From: UBA4246 sp045113695 | Lineage (GTDB): Bacteria; Bacillota; Clostridia; Christensenellales; Aristaeellaceae | Assembly (NCBI GenBank): GCA_045113695.1 | Contig: JBGUJG010000069.1 | Coordinates: 1 to 21,275 of the forward strand | Length of the DNA stretch: 21,275 nucleotides | Direction of reading: 5' to 3' | In this document: piece after piece, positions 6,914 through 15,021 of the stretch | Layout of the letters: every line of letters starts with the position of its first letter | Position numbering within the stretch: the stretch's first letter is position 1 | The notes under the pieces: model-generated | Databases searched by the model: none | What the model was told of the DNA's origin: nothing | The model's input: only the letters and a program-made list of their open reading frames with translations | Position numbers and translations under genes: made by a program

Positions 6914-7456
6914 ATGACGGAAAAACAGAATCTGGTGATCCGGCCCCTCCGGCAGGAGGACGCTCCGGTGTTTACGGAAGAAGAAAAGGCACAGGGCTGG
7001 CATGCGGATATTGCCAAGTATCTGGGACGCCTGGAAGATCAGGCGGCCGGGAAATGCGTTTCGCTTGCCGCCGAGCTGGACGGGCATCCGGCCGGCTATG
7101 TGAACGTGTACCGCAATGGCGAGGAAGGGCTGCTCGGCGGCCGGGGCGTCCCGATCATCGTGGATCTCGGCGTGCTGCAGAAATACCAGCGCCGGGGGAT
7201 CGGCTCCGCTTTGATGGATGCCGCGGAAAAGATTGCCGCGGAATGGTCGGATACGGTGTATCTCGCGGTCGGCCTGCATAACGGCTACGGCAGCGCCCAG
7301 CGGATGTATGTAAAGCGCGGCTATATCCCGGACGGGACGGGGGTCTGGTATCACAACCGCCCCTGCACGCCCTATGACACCGTCTACACGAACGACGACG
7401 ACCTGGTTTTATTTCTGGTCAAAAAGCTCAGGGAAGATCTTCCGAAGGGCCGATGA
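6914..7456 (+). CDS. GNAT N-acetyltransferase
   Basis: A 180-aa GNAT. The acetyl-CoA loop YQRRGIGSAL lies at 91-100 after the strand VDLGVLQK; the C-terminal half has GYGSAQRMYVKRGY, the helix-strand that carries the general acid region in the family. The start at 6914 (MTEKQNLVIRPL) is chosen because the fold begins there; in-frame ATGs at 6893 and 6839 are possible but add residues without family resemblance, and the latter would overlap the previous gene. A GGAG lies about 10 bp upstream. The acceptor is unknown. Confidence 0.8.
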   Translation: MTEKQNLVIRPLRQEDAPVFTEEEKAQGWHADIAKYLGRLEDQAAGKCVSLAAELDGHPAGYVNVYRNGEEGLLGGRGVPIIVDLGVLQKYQRRGIGSALMDAAEKIAAEWSDTVYLAVGLHNGYGSAQRMYVKRGYIPDGTGVWYHNRPCTPYDTVYTNDDDLVLFLVKKLREDLPKGR

Positions 7457-7465
7457 AACAGACCA

Positions 7466-7474
7466 TGGTATACT
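7466..7474 (+). promoter_or_regulatory. Candidate internal extended -10 promoter
   Basis: TGGTATACT (TG, one base, TATACT at 7469-7474) lies in the 61-bp gap before the radical SAM gene at 7518. There is no recognisable -35. If used, it would give the downstream genes a second start of transcription inside the long operon. Confidence 0.35.
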
Positions 7475-7517
7475 GCTGTATCCAGCCGGATGGCTGCGGA
7501 CTGAACTGGAGAAAACG

Positions 7518-8393
7518 ATGCATTTTGTGGACGCGAAAGGGATCCTGACAGGGAGCAACGGGCGTTTCGGGATGAACGTGTACCGCGGCTGCTCTCACGG
7601 CTGCATCTACTGCGACAGCCGGAGCGCCTGCTATCGCTTCACCCATCCCTTCGAGGACATCGAGGTCAAACGGAACGCGCCGGAGCTGCTGGAAAAAGCT
7701 CTCCGGTCCAAACGGCAGAAGTGCATGATTGGAACCGGTTCCATGTCCGACCCGTACATGCACTGCGAAGAGCAGCTCCGACTGACCCGAAAATGCCTGG
7801 AGATCATCCTGAAATACGGTTTCGGCGCAGCAGTGCAGACAAAATCAGACCGGATTCTTCAGGACATTGATCTGCTGGACGCCATCAACCGGCAGGCAAA
7901 GTGCGTCGTCCAGATGACGATGACCACCTGGGACGATGATCTGTGCGGGATCCTGGAGCCGAACGTCTGCCGGACAAAAAGACGGGCCGAAGTGCTGGAG
8001 GCAATGCGGGAGAAGGGGATCCCCTCCGTTGTCTGGCTGACCCCGATCCTTCCGTTCATCAACGACACGGAGGAAAACGTCCGCCCCATTCTGGAAGCCT
8101 GCGCCCGGGCGGACGTCAAAGGGATCATCTGCTTTGATATGGGCCTGACCCTCCGGGAGGGAGACAGGGAGTATTATTACGCGGCCCTGGACAGGCATTT
8201 TCCGGGCCTCAAACGGCGGTACACCGAACGGTACGGGAACGCCTACGAGCTGCCGAGCCCGGACGCCGGCCCGCTGATGGAACTGTTCCGTTCCTTCTGC
8301 CGGGATCACGGCATCCTCTGTGATCCTGAGGAATGCTTTGCTTATCTGAACGACTTTCCGGAACGGACCGAACAGCTGAGCCTGTTTGACTGA
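7518..8393 (+). CDS. Radical SAM protein of the SplB (spore photoproduct lyase-like) family
   Basis: A 291-aa radical SAM enzyme. The cluster motif is C25-x3-C29-x2-C32 within NVYRGCSHGCIYCDS, followed by a TIM-barrel with the SAM-binding stretch MIGTGSMSDPY and the segment QTKSDRILQDIDLL that is typical of the SplB-like COG1533 group. The normal YCYAR after the cluster is here YCDSRS, so it belongs to a side branch and is not an authentic spore photoproduct lyase; no spore gene is nearby. ATG at 7518 follows GGAGAAAACG; the open frame extends upstream but without family residues. Repair or modification of nucleic acid is a guess from the family only. Confidence 0.85.
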   Translation: MHFVDAKGILTGSNGRFGMNVYRGCSHGCIYCDSRSACYRFTHPFEDIEVKRNAPELLEKALRSKRQKCMIGTGSMSDPYMHCEEQLRLTRKCLEIILKYGFGAAVQTKSDRILQDIDLLDAINRQAKCVVQMTMTTWDDDLCGILEPNVCRTKRRAEVLEAMREKGIPSVVWLTPILPFINDTEENVRPILEACARADVKGIICFDMGLTLREGDREYYYAALDRHFPGLKRRYTERYGNAYELPSPDAGPLMELFRSFCRDHGILCDPEECFAYLNDFPERTEQLSLFD

Positions 8394-8428
8394 ACCCGGG
8401 TACGATCATGAGGAACAGGAGAAGGACT

Positions 8429-9265
8429 ATGCAGTTTGGAATGCCGACGCTGATCGAAAACCATACGCTAAAGGATAATATTGCTCTGTGCAAAAGTCTG
8501 GGGCTCCGGTTTATCGAGCTCAACATGAACTTTCCCGAGTACCAGGTTGACCGGCTGGAGGAGACGGACAGCCTGCTGCGCGCCGCGGAGGACGCCGGGA
8601 TCTATTACACGATCCACCTGGACGAGAACCTGAACATCGCCGATTTCAACCCCCTGGTGGCGGAGGCTTACCTGGAAACCGTCCGCCGCTCCATAGGCGT
8701 CCTTCAGACACTTCTGCCCCTCAGGGATCGGTTTGGAGGCGGTTCCCGGCCCCTGACCCTGAACATCCACATGCACCACGGCATCCATATCACCCTGCCG
8801 GACCGGAAAGTGCAGATGTACGACCGGGACTTTGACACCTATATGAAGTCGTTCGCCGTATTCCGGGCCCGGTGCGAGGAATGGATCGGCGGAAGCGGAT
8901 TGATGATTGCGGTGGAAAATACGGACGGCTTCCGCGGCTATGAACAAAAGGCCATCGATTATCTGCTGGAAAGTCCGGTCTTCGGCCTGACCTGGGACAT
9001 CGGGCATTCCAAAGCAGTCCGGGAAAAAGACGTTCCCTTCATCCTGGAACGGCGGGAACGTCTGGTCCATTTTCACATTCACGACGGGACGGAGGACCCG
9101 CCCCGGAACCATCTGGCCCTGGGGGACGGGGAGATCGACCTGATGGACAGACTGAGCCTGGCCCGGAGCATGGATGCAAGGTGCGTGCTGGAAACCAAGA
9201 CCGTCGAAGCGCTGCGGCAATCCGTACGGTGGCTTCAGGAGCATGAAGGAGCGTGGAACGCATGA
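8429..9265 (+). CDS. Sugar phosphate isomerase/epimerase, AP endonuclease 2 (TIM barrel) family
   Basis: A 278-aa TIM-barrel protein of the xylose isomerase-like/endonuclease IV superfamily. Putative metal ligands appear in order: E30 (RFIELNM), H63 (TIHLDE), H114/H116 (NIHMHHG), E163 (AVENTDG), D190 and H193 (TWDIGHS), and H215/H217 with D219 (FHIHDG). The ATG at 8429 follows AGGAGAAGG by about 5 bp. It overlaps the next gene by ATGA at 9262. It could be an isomerase, an epimerase or, less probably, a nuclease; no substrate is visible. Its presence in an operon with a glucuronidase allows but does not show a sugar role. Confidence 0.83.
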   Translation: MQFGMPTLIENHTLKDNIALCKSLGLRFIELNMNFPEYQVDRLEETDSLLRAAEDAGIYYTIHLDENLNIADFNPLVAEAYLETVRRSIGVLQTLLPLRDRFGGGSRPLTLNIHMHHGIHITLPDRKVQMYDRDFDTYMKSFAVFRARCEEWIGGSGLMIAVENTDGFRGYEQKAIDYLLESPVFGLTWDIGHSKAVREKDVPFILERRERLVHFHIHDGTEDPPRNHLALGDGEIDLMDRLSLARSMDARCVLETKTVEALRQSVRWLQEHEGAWNA

Positions 9266-10029
9266 ACCGGGAAGAACTGAGGGCATATTGGAAACGGGAA
9301 GAAGCGGAAGCCCATATCCGCGGATGGGACTTTTCGCACATCGACGGGCGCTGCTTTGAAGACGATCATTTTCCCTGGGATTATGACGCCGTCGTGCGGC
9401 AGTATCTCAGGCCGGATACCAGGCTGCTGGACTATGACACGGGCGGAGGGGAATATCTGCTGAGCCTGCATCATCCGTATCAGCTGACCGCGGCGACCGA
9501 AGGATATCCGCCCAACGTGCAGCTCTGCCGGGAAAAACTGCTGCCGCTTGGGATCGACCTCAGGGAATGTTCCGATCCTTCCCATATTCCGTTTCCGGAC
9601 GGTTCGTTTGACCTGTTCATCAACCGGCACGGGGACTTTGATCCGAAAGAAATCCGGCGTCTGCTCAGGCCGGGCGGGATGTTCGTTACCCAGCAGGTCG
9701 GCGGGGAAAACGACCGGGACCTGGTCCAGATGGTCCTGCCTGGCACGCCCCCTCCTTTTCCGCACCTTACTCTCGCAGAGCAGAGAAAGGCTTTTGAGGA
9801 TGAAGGCTTTGAAATCCTTCAGGCGGATGAGGTGTTCCGCCCGATCCGCTTTACCGATATCGGGGCTTTCGTCTGGTTTGCCAGGATCATTGAGTGGGAG
9901 TTTCCCGGCTTCTCCGTCGACGGCTGCTTTGACCGGCTGTTAAAACTGCAGGAAACGGCGGAAGAAAAAGGCGGAATCACCGGCACCATCCACCGGTATC
10001 TGATTGCGGCCAGAAAACCGGAAGCATGA
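9262..10029 (+). CDS. SAM-dependent class I methyltransferase
   Basis: A 255-aa class I methyltransferase. Motif I is RLLDYDTGGGEYL (54-66), in which the family's D/E-x-G-x-G is kept as DTGGG; the acidic residue ending strand beta2 is E80 (TAATE). A motif near 109-120 (IPFPDGSFDLFI) and the RLLRPGG stretch complete the SAM fold. The start is ATG at 9262, with AAGGAG 10 bp upstream and an ATGA overlap with the preceding stop; a GTG at 9253 is in frame but sits only one base from the ribosome site. The methyl acceptor is unknown. Confidence 0.83.
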   Translation: MNREELRAYWKREEAEAHIRGWDFSHIDGRCFEDDHFPWDYDAVVRQYLRPDTRLLDYDTGGGEYLLSLHHPYQLTAATEGYPPNVQLCREKLLPLGIDLRECSDPSHIPFPDGSFDLFINRHGDFDPKEIRRLLRPGGMFVTQQVGGENDRDLVQMVLPGTPPPFPHLTLAEQRKAFEDEGFEILQADEVFRPIRFTDIGAFVWFARIIEWEFPGFSVDGCFDRLLKLQETAEEKGGITGTIHRYLIAARKPEA

Positions 10030-10081
10030 GAAAAAATGATGTCTGACAGCATGAATGACATGCTGCTCGGGGAGGAAAACC

Positions 10082-11134
10082 ATGGATTCTGAAAAGCTGT
10101 TCGATACCCTGTTCCCCGGTTTTTTTGGACAGGAAGGGATCCGCTCCCTGCCGGAAACGTATGCTTTTACCGAACTGGCGATGGATCTGCGTAAGCCCTT
10201 GCCATGTACGGATCCCCTTCCCTGTCCTAAGGAAATCTCGTTCCGGGAGTATCAGGGGCCGGCTGCAGCCCTGCGGGATGCTGTCCGCCGGGTGGAGGAG
10301 GACTGGGTGCAGTACTTTCACCAGGGCGGGCGGTACTTCTGCGCTTTTTCCGGGGAGAAGATCGCCGCTTTCTGCATTCTGACGGATTTCGGCACAGCGG
10401 GCGGTCTCCACGTCGGCGGGCCGGGCTGTGTCGGGACGGTGCCGGAATTCCGGAAACAGGGCATTGGGCTGGAGCTGGTGCGGCAGGCGACCGGCATCCT
10501 TCAGCGGGAAGGCTTCAGCATTTCCTGGATCCACTGGACACATCTGGCAGGCTGGTATCAGAAGCTGGGATACAAGCCGGTCCTCCGGTGGAACCGGGCA
10601 GGTTTTGTCCGGGAAGAAAAACAGCCTGCCCCTGTCCGGCAGGACGCGCAGTGGGTCCGGGAGAGAATCCGCCAGGCGGACAGCGGGAAAAAGCAATATC
10701 TTCCCCTCCTGCTGCTGGCGGACGAGCAGGAAGACATGTTGGACCGCTATCTGGACAGAGGGACTATGTACGTCCTTTCCGATCAGGGAAAGCCGATCGC
10801 AGAATGCGTCGTCACGGACGAGGGGAACGGTGTGTTGGAGATCAAAAGCCTGGCGGTGGACCCGGCTTTTCAGGGCAGAGGGTTCGGCCGGGCCATGATC
10901 CGGTATGTGGAGGAAAGGTATCGGGACAGATACCCGATCCTCCAGGTCGGCACGGGAGACAGCCCGCTCACGGTGCCGTTTTATGAAAGCTGCGGGTTTG
11001 TTCGGCACCATGCGGTAAAGGATTTCTTTACCGAACACTACGATCATCCGATCATTGAGGGCGGGAAGGTGCTCAGGGATATGATCGTCTTAAGAAAACG
11101 GATCGGAGCGGACGGAAAGGAGGAAACGCCATGA
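10082..11134 (+). CDS. Tandem-GNAT N-acetyltransferase (two domains)
   Basis: A 350-aa protein with two GNAT domains. The first (about 50-175) has RKQGIG at 124-129 and the C-terminal HLAGWYQKLGYKPV; the second (about 190-345) has FQGRGFGR at 263-270 and PFYESCGF. The first 45 residues form an unassigned helical lead-in. ATG at 10082 follows GGGGAGG by about 7 bp; the frame is open 27 bases upstream but without a ribosome site. The stop overlaps the next start by ATGA at 11131. Substrate unknown. Confidence 0.83.
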   Translation: MDSEKLFDTLFPGFFGQEGIRSLPETYAFTELAMDLRKPLPCTDPLPCPKEISFREYQGPAAALRDAVRRVEEDWVQYFHQGGRYFCAFSGEKIAAFCILTDFGTAGGLHVGGPGCVGTVPEFRKQGIGLELVRQATGILQREGFSISWIHWTHLAGWYQKLGYKPVLRWNRAGFVREEKQPAPVRQDAQWVRERIRQADSGKKQYLPLLLLADEQEDMLDRYLDRGTMYVLSDQGKPIAECVVTDEGNGVLEIKSLAVDPAFQGRGFGRAMIRYVEERYRDRYPILQVGTGDSPLTVPFYESCGFVRHHAVKDFFTEHYDHPIIEGGKVLRDMIVLRKRIGADGKEETP

Positions 11135-12621
11135 AGATACGAAGGTTCCGCGATCAGGACGCACAGGCGGTTTCGGATCTGATCGTGACCACGATCAGGA
11201 TCTCCAACGTGAAGGATTATCCGGAAGACCTGATGGAGGAACTTGCCGGAACGGAAACGCCGGAGCATATTCTGCAGCGGGCTTCCTGGACGCATTTTTA
11301 TGTGGCGGAGGAAGCGGGGCGGATCATCGGCTGCGGCGCGATCGGCCCGTACTGGGGCAGGGAGGATGAGAGCAGCCTCTTCACCATTTTCGTTCATCCG
11401 GATTTCCAGGGAAAAGGCATCGGCAGGGCCATCGTGGAAACGCTGGAACGGGACGAATTTGCCCTGCGGGCAAACCGCATTGAGATTCCCGCGTCTGCGA
11501 CGGGTCTTCCGTTTTACCGGAAGATGGGCTATTCCTTCAAAAACGGCCGGGCGGAGATGGATGAAGAACACCTCTACCGGCTGGAAAAATACCGCGTTCC
11601 GGTCCGCGTCCGGCAGGTGACGGACGCGGAGGAGAAGCGGAAAACCGCCAGGGTGATCCTGGAAGGACTGACGGACTGGTTCGAAAACCCGGAATCGAGG
11701 GAAGCCTATATCCAGAGCAGCGGCGGTCTCCCGTTTTTTGCGGCGGAGAGGGGCAGCCGGCCGCTTGGATTCCTCTGCCTCAGGGAGACAGGGCAGGACA
11801 CGGTGGAGCTGGCCGTCATGGGCGTACAGGCAAGCTGCCACCGCCAGGGCGTCGGGAAAGCCTTGTTTGAAGCGGCAAAGGAATACGCCGTTTCCGCCGG
11901 GTATCAGTTCATGCAGGTCAAAACGGTGAAGATGGGGTGCTATGAGGACTATGACCGCACCAACCGTTTTTACAGGAGCATGGGCTTTCAGGAACTGGAG
12001 GTGATCCCGGCCATCTGGGGAGAAGAGAACCCCTGCCAGATCTATGTCCTGGCCCTGCAGGAGGAGAGGAATCTGCTCCGGCTGATCATGAACCGCCGCA
12101 GCTACCGGGGCCGGTACAAACCGGACCGTGTGCCCAGGGAAAAACTCAAGGCCATCCTGGAAGCCGGGCTGGCCGCCCCGTCCGGCTGCAACAAGCAGAC
12201 CGTCAGCCTGATCGCTGTGGACGATCCTGAAGTGCTGTCCCGGATCCATGCGGTGATCGATCCGCCGGTCGGGGAAACCGCTCCTGCCATGATCTGCGTG
12301 CTGAGCCGCAAAATCATCGCTTACCGGGACCGCTGCTTTTCCGTGCAGGATTATGCCGCGGCCATCGAGAACATGCTGCTGGCGATCACGGCTTTGGGAT
12401 ATGAAAGCTGCTGGTATGAAGGCCATATCACCGACAAAGACCGGATCTGCGACCGGATCGCGGCGATCCTGGGTGTACCCAAAGAATATGAACTGGAGGC
12501 TGTCCTGCCGGTCGGGATCGCGGAAGGAAAACCGGCGGAACCAAAGAAAAAGCCGTTTGAGGAGCGCGCGTGGTTCAACGGATTTCCTACAGGCCCTGAG
12601 ACAAAGGAGAACAACACATGA
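11131..12621 (+). CDS. GNAT-GNAT-nitroreductase triple fusion
   Basis: A 496-aa single open frame holding three enzymes. GNAT 1 (about 1-150) has FQGKGIGR at 92-99 and PFYRKMGY. GNAT 2 (about 157-310) has HRQGVGKAL at 237-245 and NRFYRSMGF. A nitroreductase-like FMN domain (about 314-480) has MNRRSYRGRYK (320-330), PSGCNKQ (350-356), an AAIENMLLA helix and LPVGIAEGKP (459-468). No stop or frameshift lies between them, and an internal ATG at 12088 has no ribosome site at usable distance, so the fusion seems genuine. The nitroreductase part is shorter than free-standing family members. Coupling N-acetylation with flavin-dependent reduction suggests action on nitro, hydroxylamino or amino aromatic compounds, but this is inference. 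It overlaps the next gene by ATGA at 12618. Confidence 0.85.
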   Translation: MKIRRFRDQDAQAVSDLIVTTIRISNVKDYPEDLMEELAGTETPEHILQRASWTHFYVAEEAGRIIGCGAIGPYWGREDESSLFTIFVHPDFQGKGIGRAIVETLERDEFALRANRIEIPASATGLPFYRKMGYSFKNGRAEMDEEHLYRLEKYRVPVRVRQVTDAEEKRKTARVILEGLTDWFENPESREAYIQSSGGLPFFAAERGSRPLGFLCLRETGQDTVELAVMGVQASCHRQGVGKALFEAAKEYAVSAGYQFMQVKTVKMGCYEDYDRTNRFYRSMGFQELEVIPAIWGEENPCQIYVLALQEERNLLRLIMNRRSYRGRYKPDRVPREKLKAILEAGLAAPSGCNKQTVSLIAVDDPEVLSRIHAVIDPPVGETAPAMICVLSRKIIAYRDRCFSVQDYAAAIENMLLAITALGYESCWYEGHITDKDRICDRIAAILGVPKEYELEAVLPVGIAEGKPAEPKKKPFEERAWFNGFPTGPETKENNT

Positions 12622-13079
12622 AATGGTATCAGGAGAAACTGGCATCGCTCCGGGATGCGGCGCCCGTTTATTCCGTCTGCGGGGACGACTGCGCGGTCTG
12701 CCCGCGCTATCTGGCGCGGACGGACGAGGAACTGCACGAAACGGCGGTATTCTGGCATCGGGCCGGATGGCGGGATCATGTCGTCACCAATGAAGAAATC
12801 CGCTGCCGCGGCTGTGGGAGCAGGGGCATATGCTCCTTTATGCTGCTGCCCTGCCTCCGGGAACACGGGGTGAACGCGTGCCGGACATGCGGGGAGTATC
12901 CCTGCGGGAGAATCGCCGATATGCTCCGACGCTCGGAGGAAAAGAAGGACCAGTGTGCCGTTGCGTGCGGAAATCCGGAAGAATTTTCCATGCTGTGCCG
13001 GGCTTTCTATCAGAAAGAAGCCAATCTGCAGGACAGGGACTGCAGCATCCGTCCCCTGTCCGGCGGTCGGGAGGAATGA
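12618..13079 (+). CDS. DUF3795 cysteine-rich protein
   Basis: A 153-aa cysteine-rich protein of the DUF3795 type. Cysteines occur as CGDDCAVC near the N-terminus, as CRGCGSRGICSF in the middle and as CRTCGEYPC later, suggesting zinc or iron-sulfur binding. The ATG at 12618 overlaps the stop of the fusion gene. The function is unknown. In this operon it sits between the nitroreductase fusion and the flavodoxin-like gene, which makes a redox or metal role reasonable but unproven. Confidence 0.78.
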   Translation: MKWYQEKLASLRDAAPVYSVCGDDCAVCPRYLARTDEELHETAVFWHRAGWRDHVVTNEEIRCRGCGSRGICSFMLLPCLREHGVNACRTCGEYPCGRIADMLRRSEEKKDQCAVACGNPEEFSMLCRAFYQKEANLQDRDCSIRPLSGGREE

Positions 13080-13081
13080 AT

Positions 13082-13549
13082 ATGGAAGTCCGACTGGCCA
13101 GGAAAGAGGAACTGGATCGCGTCAACGAACTGCGGAAACAGGTCAACAATCTGCACGTCGCCGGCAGGCCGGACGTGTTCAAACCCGGTTTTTCCCGGGA
13201 ACTGCAGGATTATATTTATGCCATCTGGGACGACCCGGAGCAGGACATCGCCGTGGCCGAGCTGGACGGGCAGATCGCCGGGTTTGCCGTGCTTCACCAC
13301 ATCCGCAGGCCGGAAAACCCGTTCATGTACGTGCGGGATTTTCTCGACATTGACGAGTTCTGCGTGGACGCTTCCTGCCGCCGCCGGGGCGTTGCTTCTG
13401 CAATGATCGCTTTCATAAAGGATTACGCGCGGGAAAAAGGCTTCCGACGGCTGGAGCTCAACATGTGGGAATTCAATCAGGACGCCCTGGCCTTTTATGA
13501 AGCGGCGGGGTTCAGAACCTTCCGCAGATATATGGAGATGATGTTATGA
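13082..13549 (+). CDS. GNAT N-acetyltransferase
   Basis: A 155-aa GNAT with the acetyl-CoA loop CRRRGVASAM at 99-108, the preceding strand IDEFCVDAS, and the typical tail NQDALAFYEAAGF. The second of two nearby ATGs (13082) is chosen because GGGAGG lies 7 bp upstream; the first (13076) would be one base from it. It lies 2 bp after the DUF3795 stop and overlaps the next gene by ATGA at 13546. Substrate unknown. Confidence 0.83.
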   Translation: MEVRLARKEELDRVNELRKQVNNLHVAGRPDVFKPGFSRELQDYIYAIWDDPEQDIAVAELDGQIAGFAVLHHIRRPENPFMYVRDFLDIDEFCVDASCRRRGVASAMIAFIKDYAREKGFRRLELNMWEFNQDALAFYEAAGFRTFRRYMEMML

Positions 13550-14103
13550 GAGCGCTTGTGATCAACTGCAGCCCGGTCCGGGACGGGGCGACGGCGGAAA
13601 TCGTCCGGACCGCGGCGGAATGCCTTTCGGAGGTATATGAAATCCGATCCATCTGCATTGACGACTATCATTTTGCCTTCTGCCGGGGCTGCCGGACCTG
13701 CCATCAGACGGCCCGCTGCGTACTGGAGGATGATGTGCCGGAAATCCTTTCGGAGTTTGCCCAGGCTGACGTCATCGTTGCCGTTTCACCGTCCTACTGG
13801 GCGGATGTCCCGGGCCAGTTCAAGGCCTTTATCGACCGCTGCACCCCCTGGTGCAACACGCATGAACCGCATGCGGCCATTCCCTCCGGAAAGAAGGGCT
13901 ATGTGATCGCCCTGCGGACCGGCCCCGGCATGAAGGAATGCGAGCGGATCATCGAAACCGTCAACCACTTTTACGGCCATCTGGAAATCGGGCGCTGCGG
14001 CAGCCTCGGCCTGTGCTCGGTCGAACGGAAGCAGGACGCGGAAGCGAGGAAAGACGAGATCATTAAATTTTGCAGACAGATTCTGGGAGGAAAAACAGAA
14101 TGA
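13546..14103 (+). CDS. Flavodoxin-like NAD(P)H-dependent FMN reductase
   Basis: A 185-aa flavodoxin-fold protein of the NADPH-dependent FMN reductase/iron-sulfur flavoprotein group. The N-terminal phosphate loop is NCSPVRDGATAE (8-19) and the family signature GCRTCHQTARC supplies three cysteines, followed by DDVPEIL and the flavin-proximal SPSYWADVPGQFKAFIDR. In related proteins the cysteine segment sometimes binds a cluster; here only CxxC plus one more cysteine is present. The start overlaps the previous gene by ATGA, and the stop overlaps the next start at 14100. It could supply reduced flavin to the nitroreductase domain upstream (inference). Confidence 0.85.
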   Translation: MRALVINCSPVRDGATAEIVRTAAECLSEVYEIRSICIDDYHFAFCRGCRTCHQTARCVLEDDVPEILSEFAQADVIVAVSPSYWADVPGQFKAFIDRCTPWCNTHEPHAAIPSGKKGYVIALRTGPGMKECERIIETVNHFYGHLEIGRCGSLGLCSVERKQDAEARKDEIIKFCRQILGGKTE

Positions 14104-14540
14104 ACATCAGGCGCATGACCATGGACGATTATGACCGGATCTATGCCCTCTGGATGTCCTGCAAAAACATGGGCTTCAACGACAAGGACGATTCCAGGGA
14201 GGGCATCGGGAAATATCTGAAGAGGAATCCGGATACATGCTTTGTGGCGGAGCGGGACGGGGAGATCGTCGGCGTCATCCTGTCCGGGCACGACGGGCGG
14301 CGGGGTTTCATCCATCACCTGGCGGTCCGGGAAGACTGCCGCAGGCAGGGCATCGGGGAACAGCTGGTGGCGCGCGGACTGGAGGCGCTGAAGGCCGAAG
14401 GGATCAACAAGGCCGCTCTGCTCGTATTCCATCGGAACGAAGCGGGCAATGCTTTCTGGGAAAAGCAGGGTTTTACCGCCCGGGAAGACGTGGCATACCG
14501 GAACCGGGCGCTGACGGAACTCATCAGGATCGATACGTGA
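14100..14540 (+). CDS. GNAT N-acetyltransferase
   Basis: A 146-aa compact GNAT, close in size to RimI-type enzymes. The acetyl-CoA loop is CRRQGIGEQL at 80-89 after the strand IHHLAVRED; NEAGNAFWEKQGF follows. The ATG at 14100 has GGGAGG about 8 bp upstream and overlaps the preceding stop (ATGA). Substrate unknown; the sequence gives no basis to call it the ribosomal protein acetyltransferase. Confidence 0.83.
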   Translation: MNIRRMTMDDYDRIYALWMSCKNMGFNDKDDSREGIGKYLKRNPDTCFVAERDGEIVGVILSGHDGRRGFIHHLAVREDCRRQGIGEQLVARGLEALKAEGINKAALLVFHRNEAGNAFWEKQGFTAREDVAYRNRALTELIRIDT

Positions 14541-14550
14541 GGAAAGAAAC

Positions 14551-15021
14551 ATGACAGGCTATATACAGGAAATGCGGAAGCTGGTCGGTCACCGGACGAT
14601 CATCCAGTGCGCGGCGAGCGTGATCTGCGTGGACGCTTCCGGCCGGGCCCTGCTGGGCAGACGGTCGGACAACCATCTGTGGGGCTATTCCGGAGGCTCG
14701 GCGGAGATTGACGAGCGGGCGGAGGACTGCGCCCGCAGGGAACTCCTGGAGGAAATGGGCCTGGACGCGGAGGAGCTTGAATTTTTCTTCCTGAACTCCG
14801 GGCCGGAAACCCATTATGTCTATCCGAACGGGGACGAGGTTTCCAACTTTGAAATCGTCTACCTCTGCCGGCGCTGGCGCGGCGAGCCCCGTGCCCGGGA
14901 CGGGGAGATGGAGGAGCTGCGTTTCTTTGCTCCGGAGGAGATCGACCTTTCCCGGATCTCCCCGCCGATCCGCCCCGTGATGGCGGCGTTCATCCGGAGG
15001 GCGAAAGCACATGATCTTTGA
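14551..15021 (+). CDS. NUDIX hydrolase
   Basis: A 156-aa NUDIX hydrolase with a textbook box from G49: five residues, E55, seven residues, then RELLEEMGL at 63-71. The preceding strand LWGYSGGS and the later EEIDL fit the fold. ATG at 14551 follows GAGG by about 8 bp, 10 bp after the GNAT stop. It overlaps the next gene by 11 bp. The substrate cannot be told; the family removes oxidised or otherwise damaged nucleoside diphosphate derivatives. Confidence 0.87.
   Translation: MTGYIQEMRKLVGHRTIIQCAASVICVDASGRALLGRRSDNHLWGYSGGSAEIDERAEDCARRELLEEMGLDAEELEFFFLNSGPETHYVYPNGDEVSNFEIVYLCRRWRGEPRARDGEMEELRFFAPEEIDLSRISPPIRPVMAAFIRRAKAHDL

Noticed and set aside
7453..7548. 31-codon open frame starting with an ATGA overlap before the radical SAM gene
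   Set aside because: It has a plausible GAAGG upstream but overlaps the start of the radical SAM gene in another frame and resembles nothing; it could be a leader peptide but is not supported.
11044..12645. Minus-strand 533-codon open frame
   Set aside because: It is antisense to the GNAT-GNAT-nitroreductase fusion, whose motifs are unambiguous; the antisense translation is His/Pro/Arg-rich without domain features.
4844..15021. Integron-like gene cassette array
   Set aside because: Many genes overlap or are separated by only a few bases, leaving no room for attC sites, and no integrase is seen in the window.
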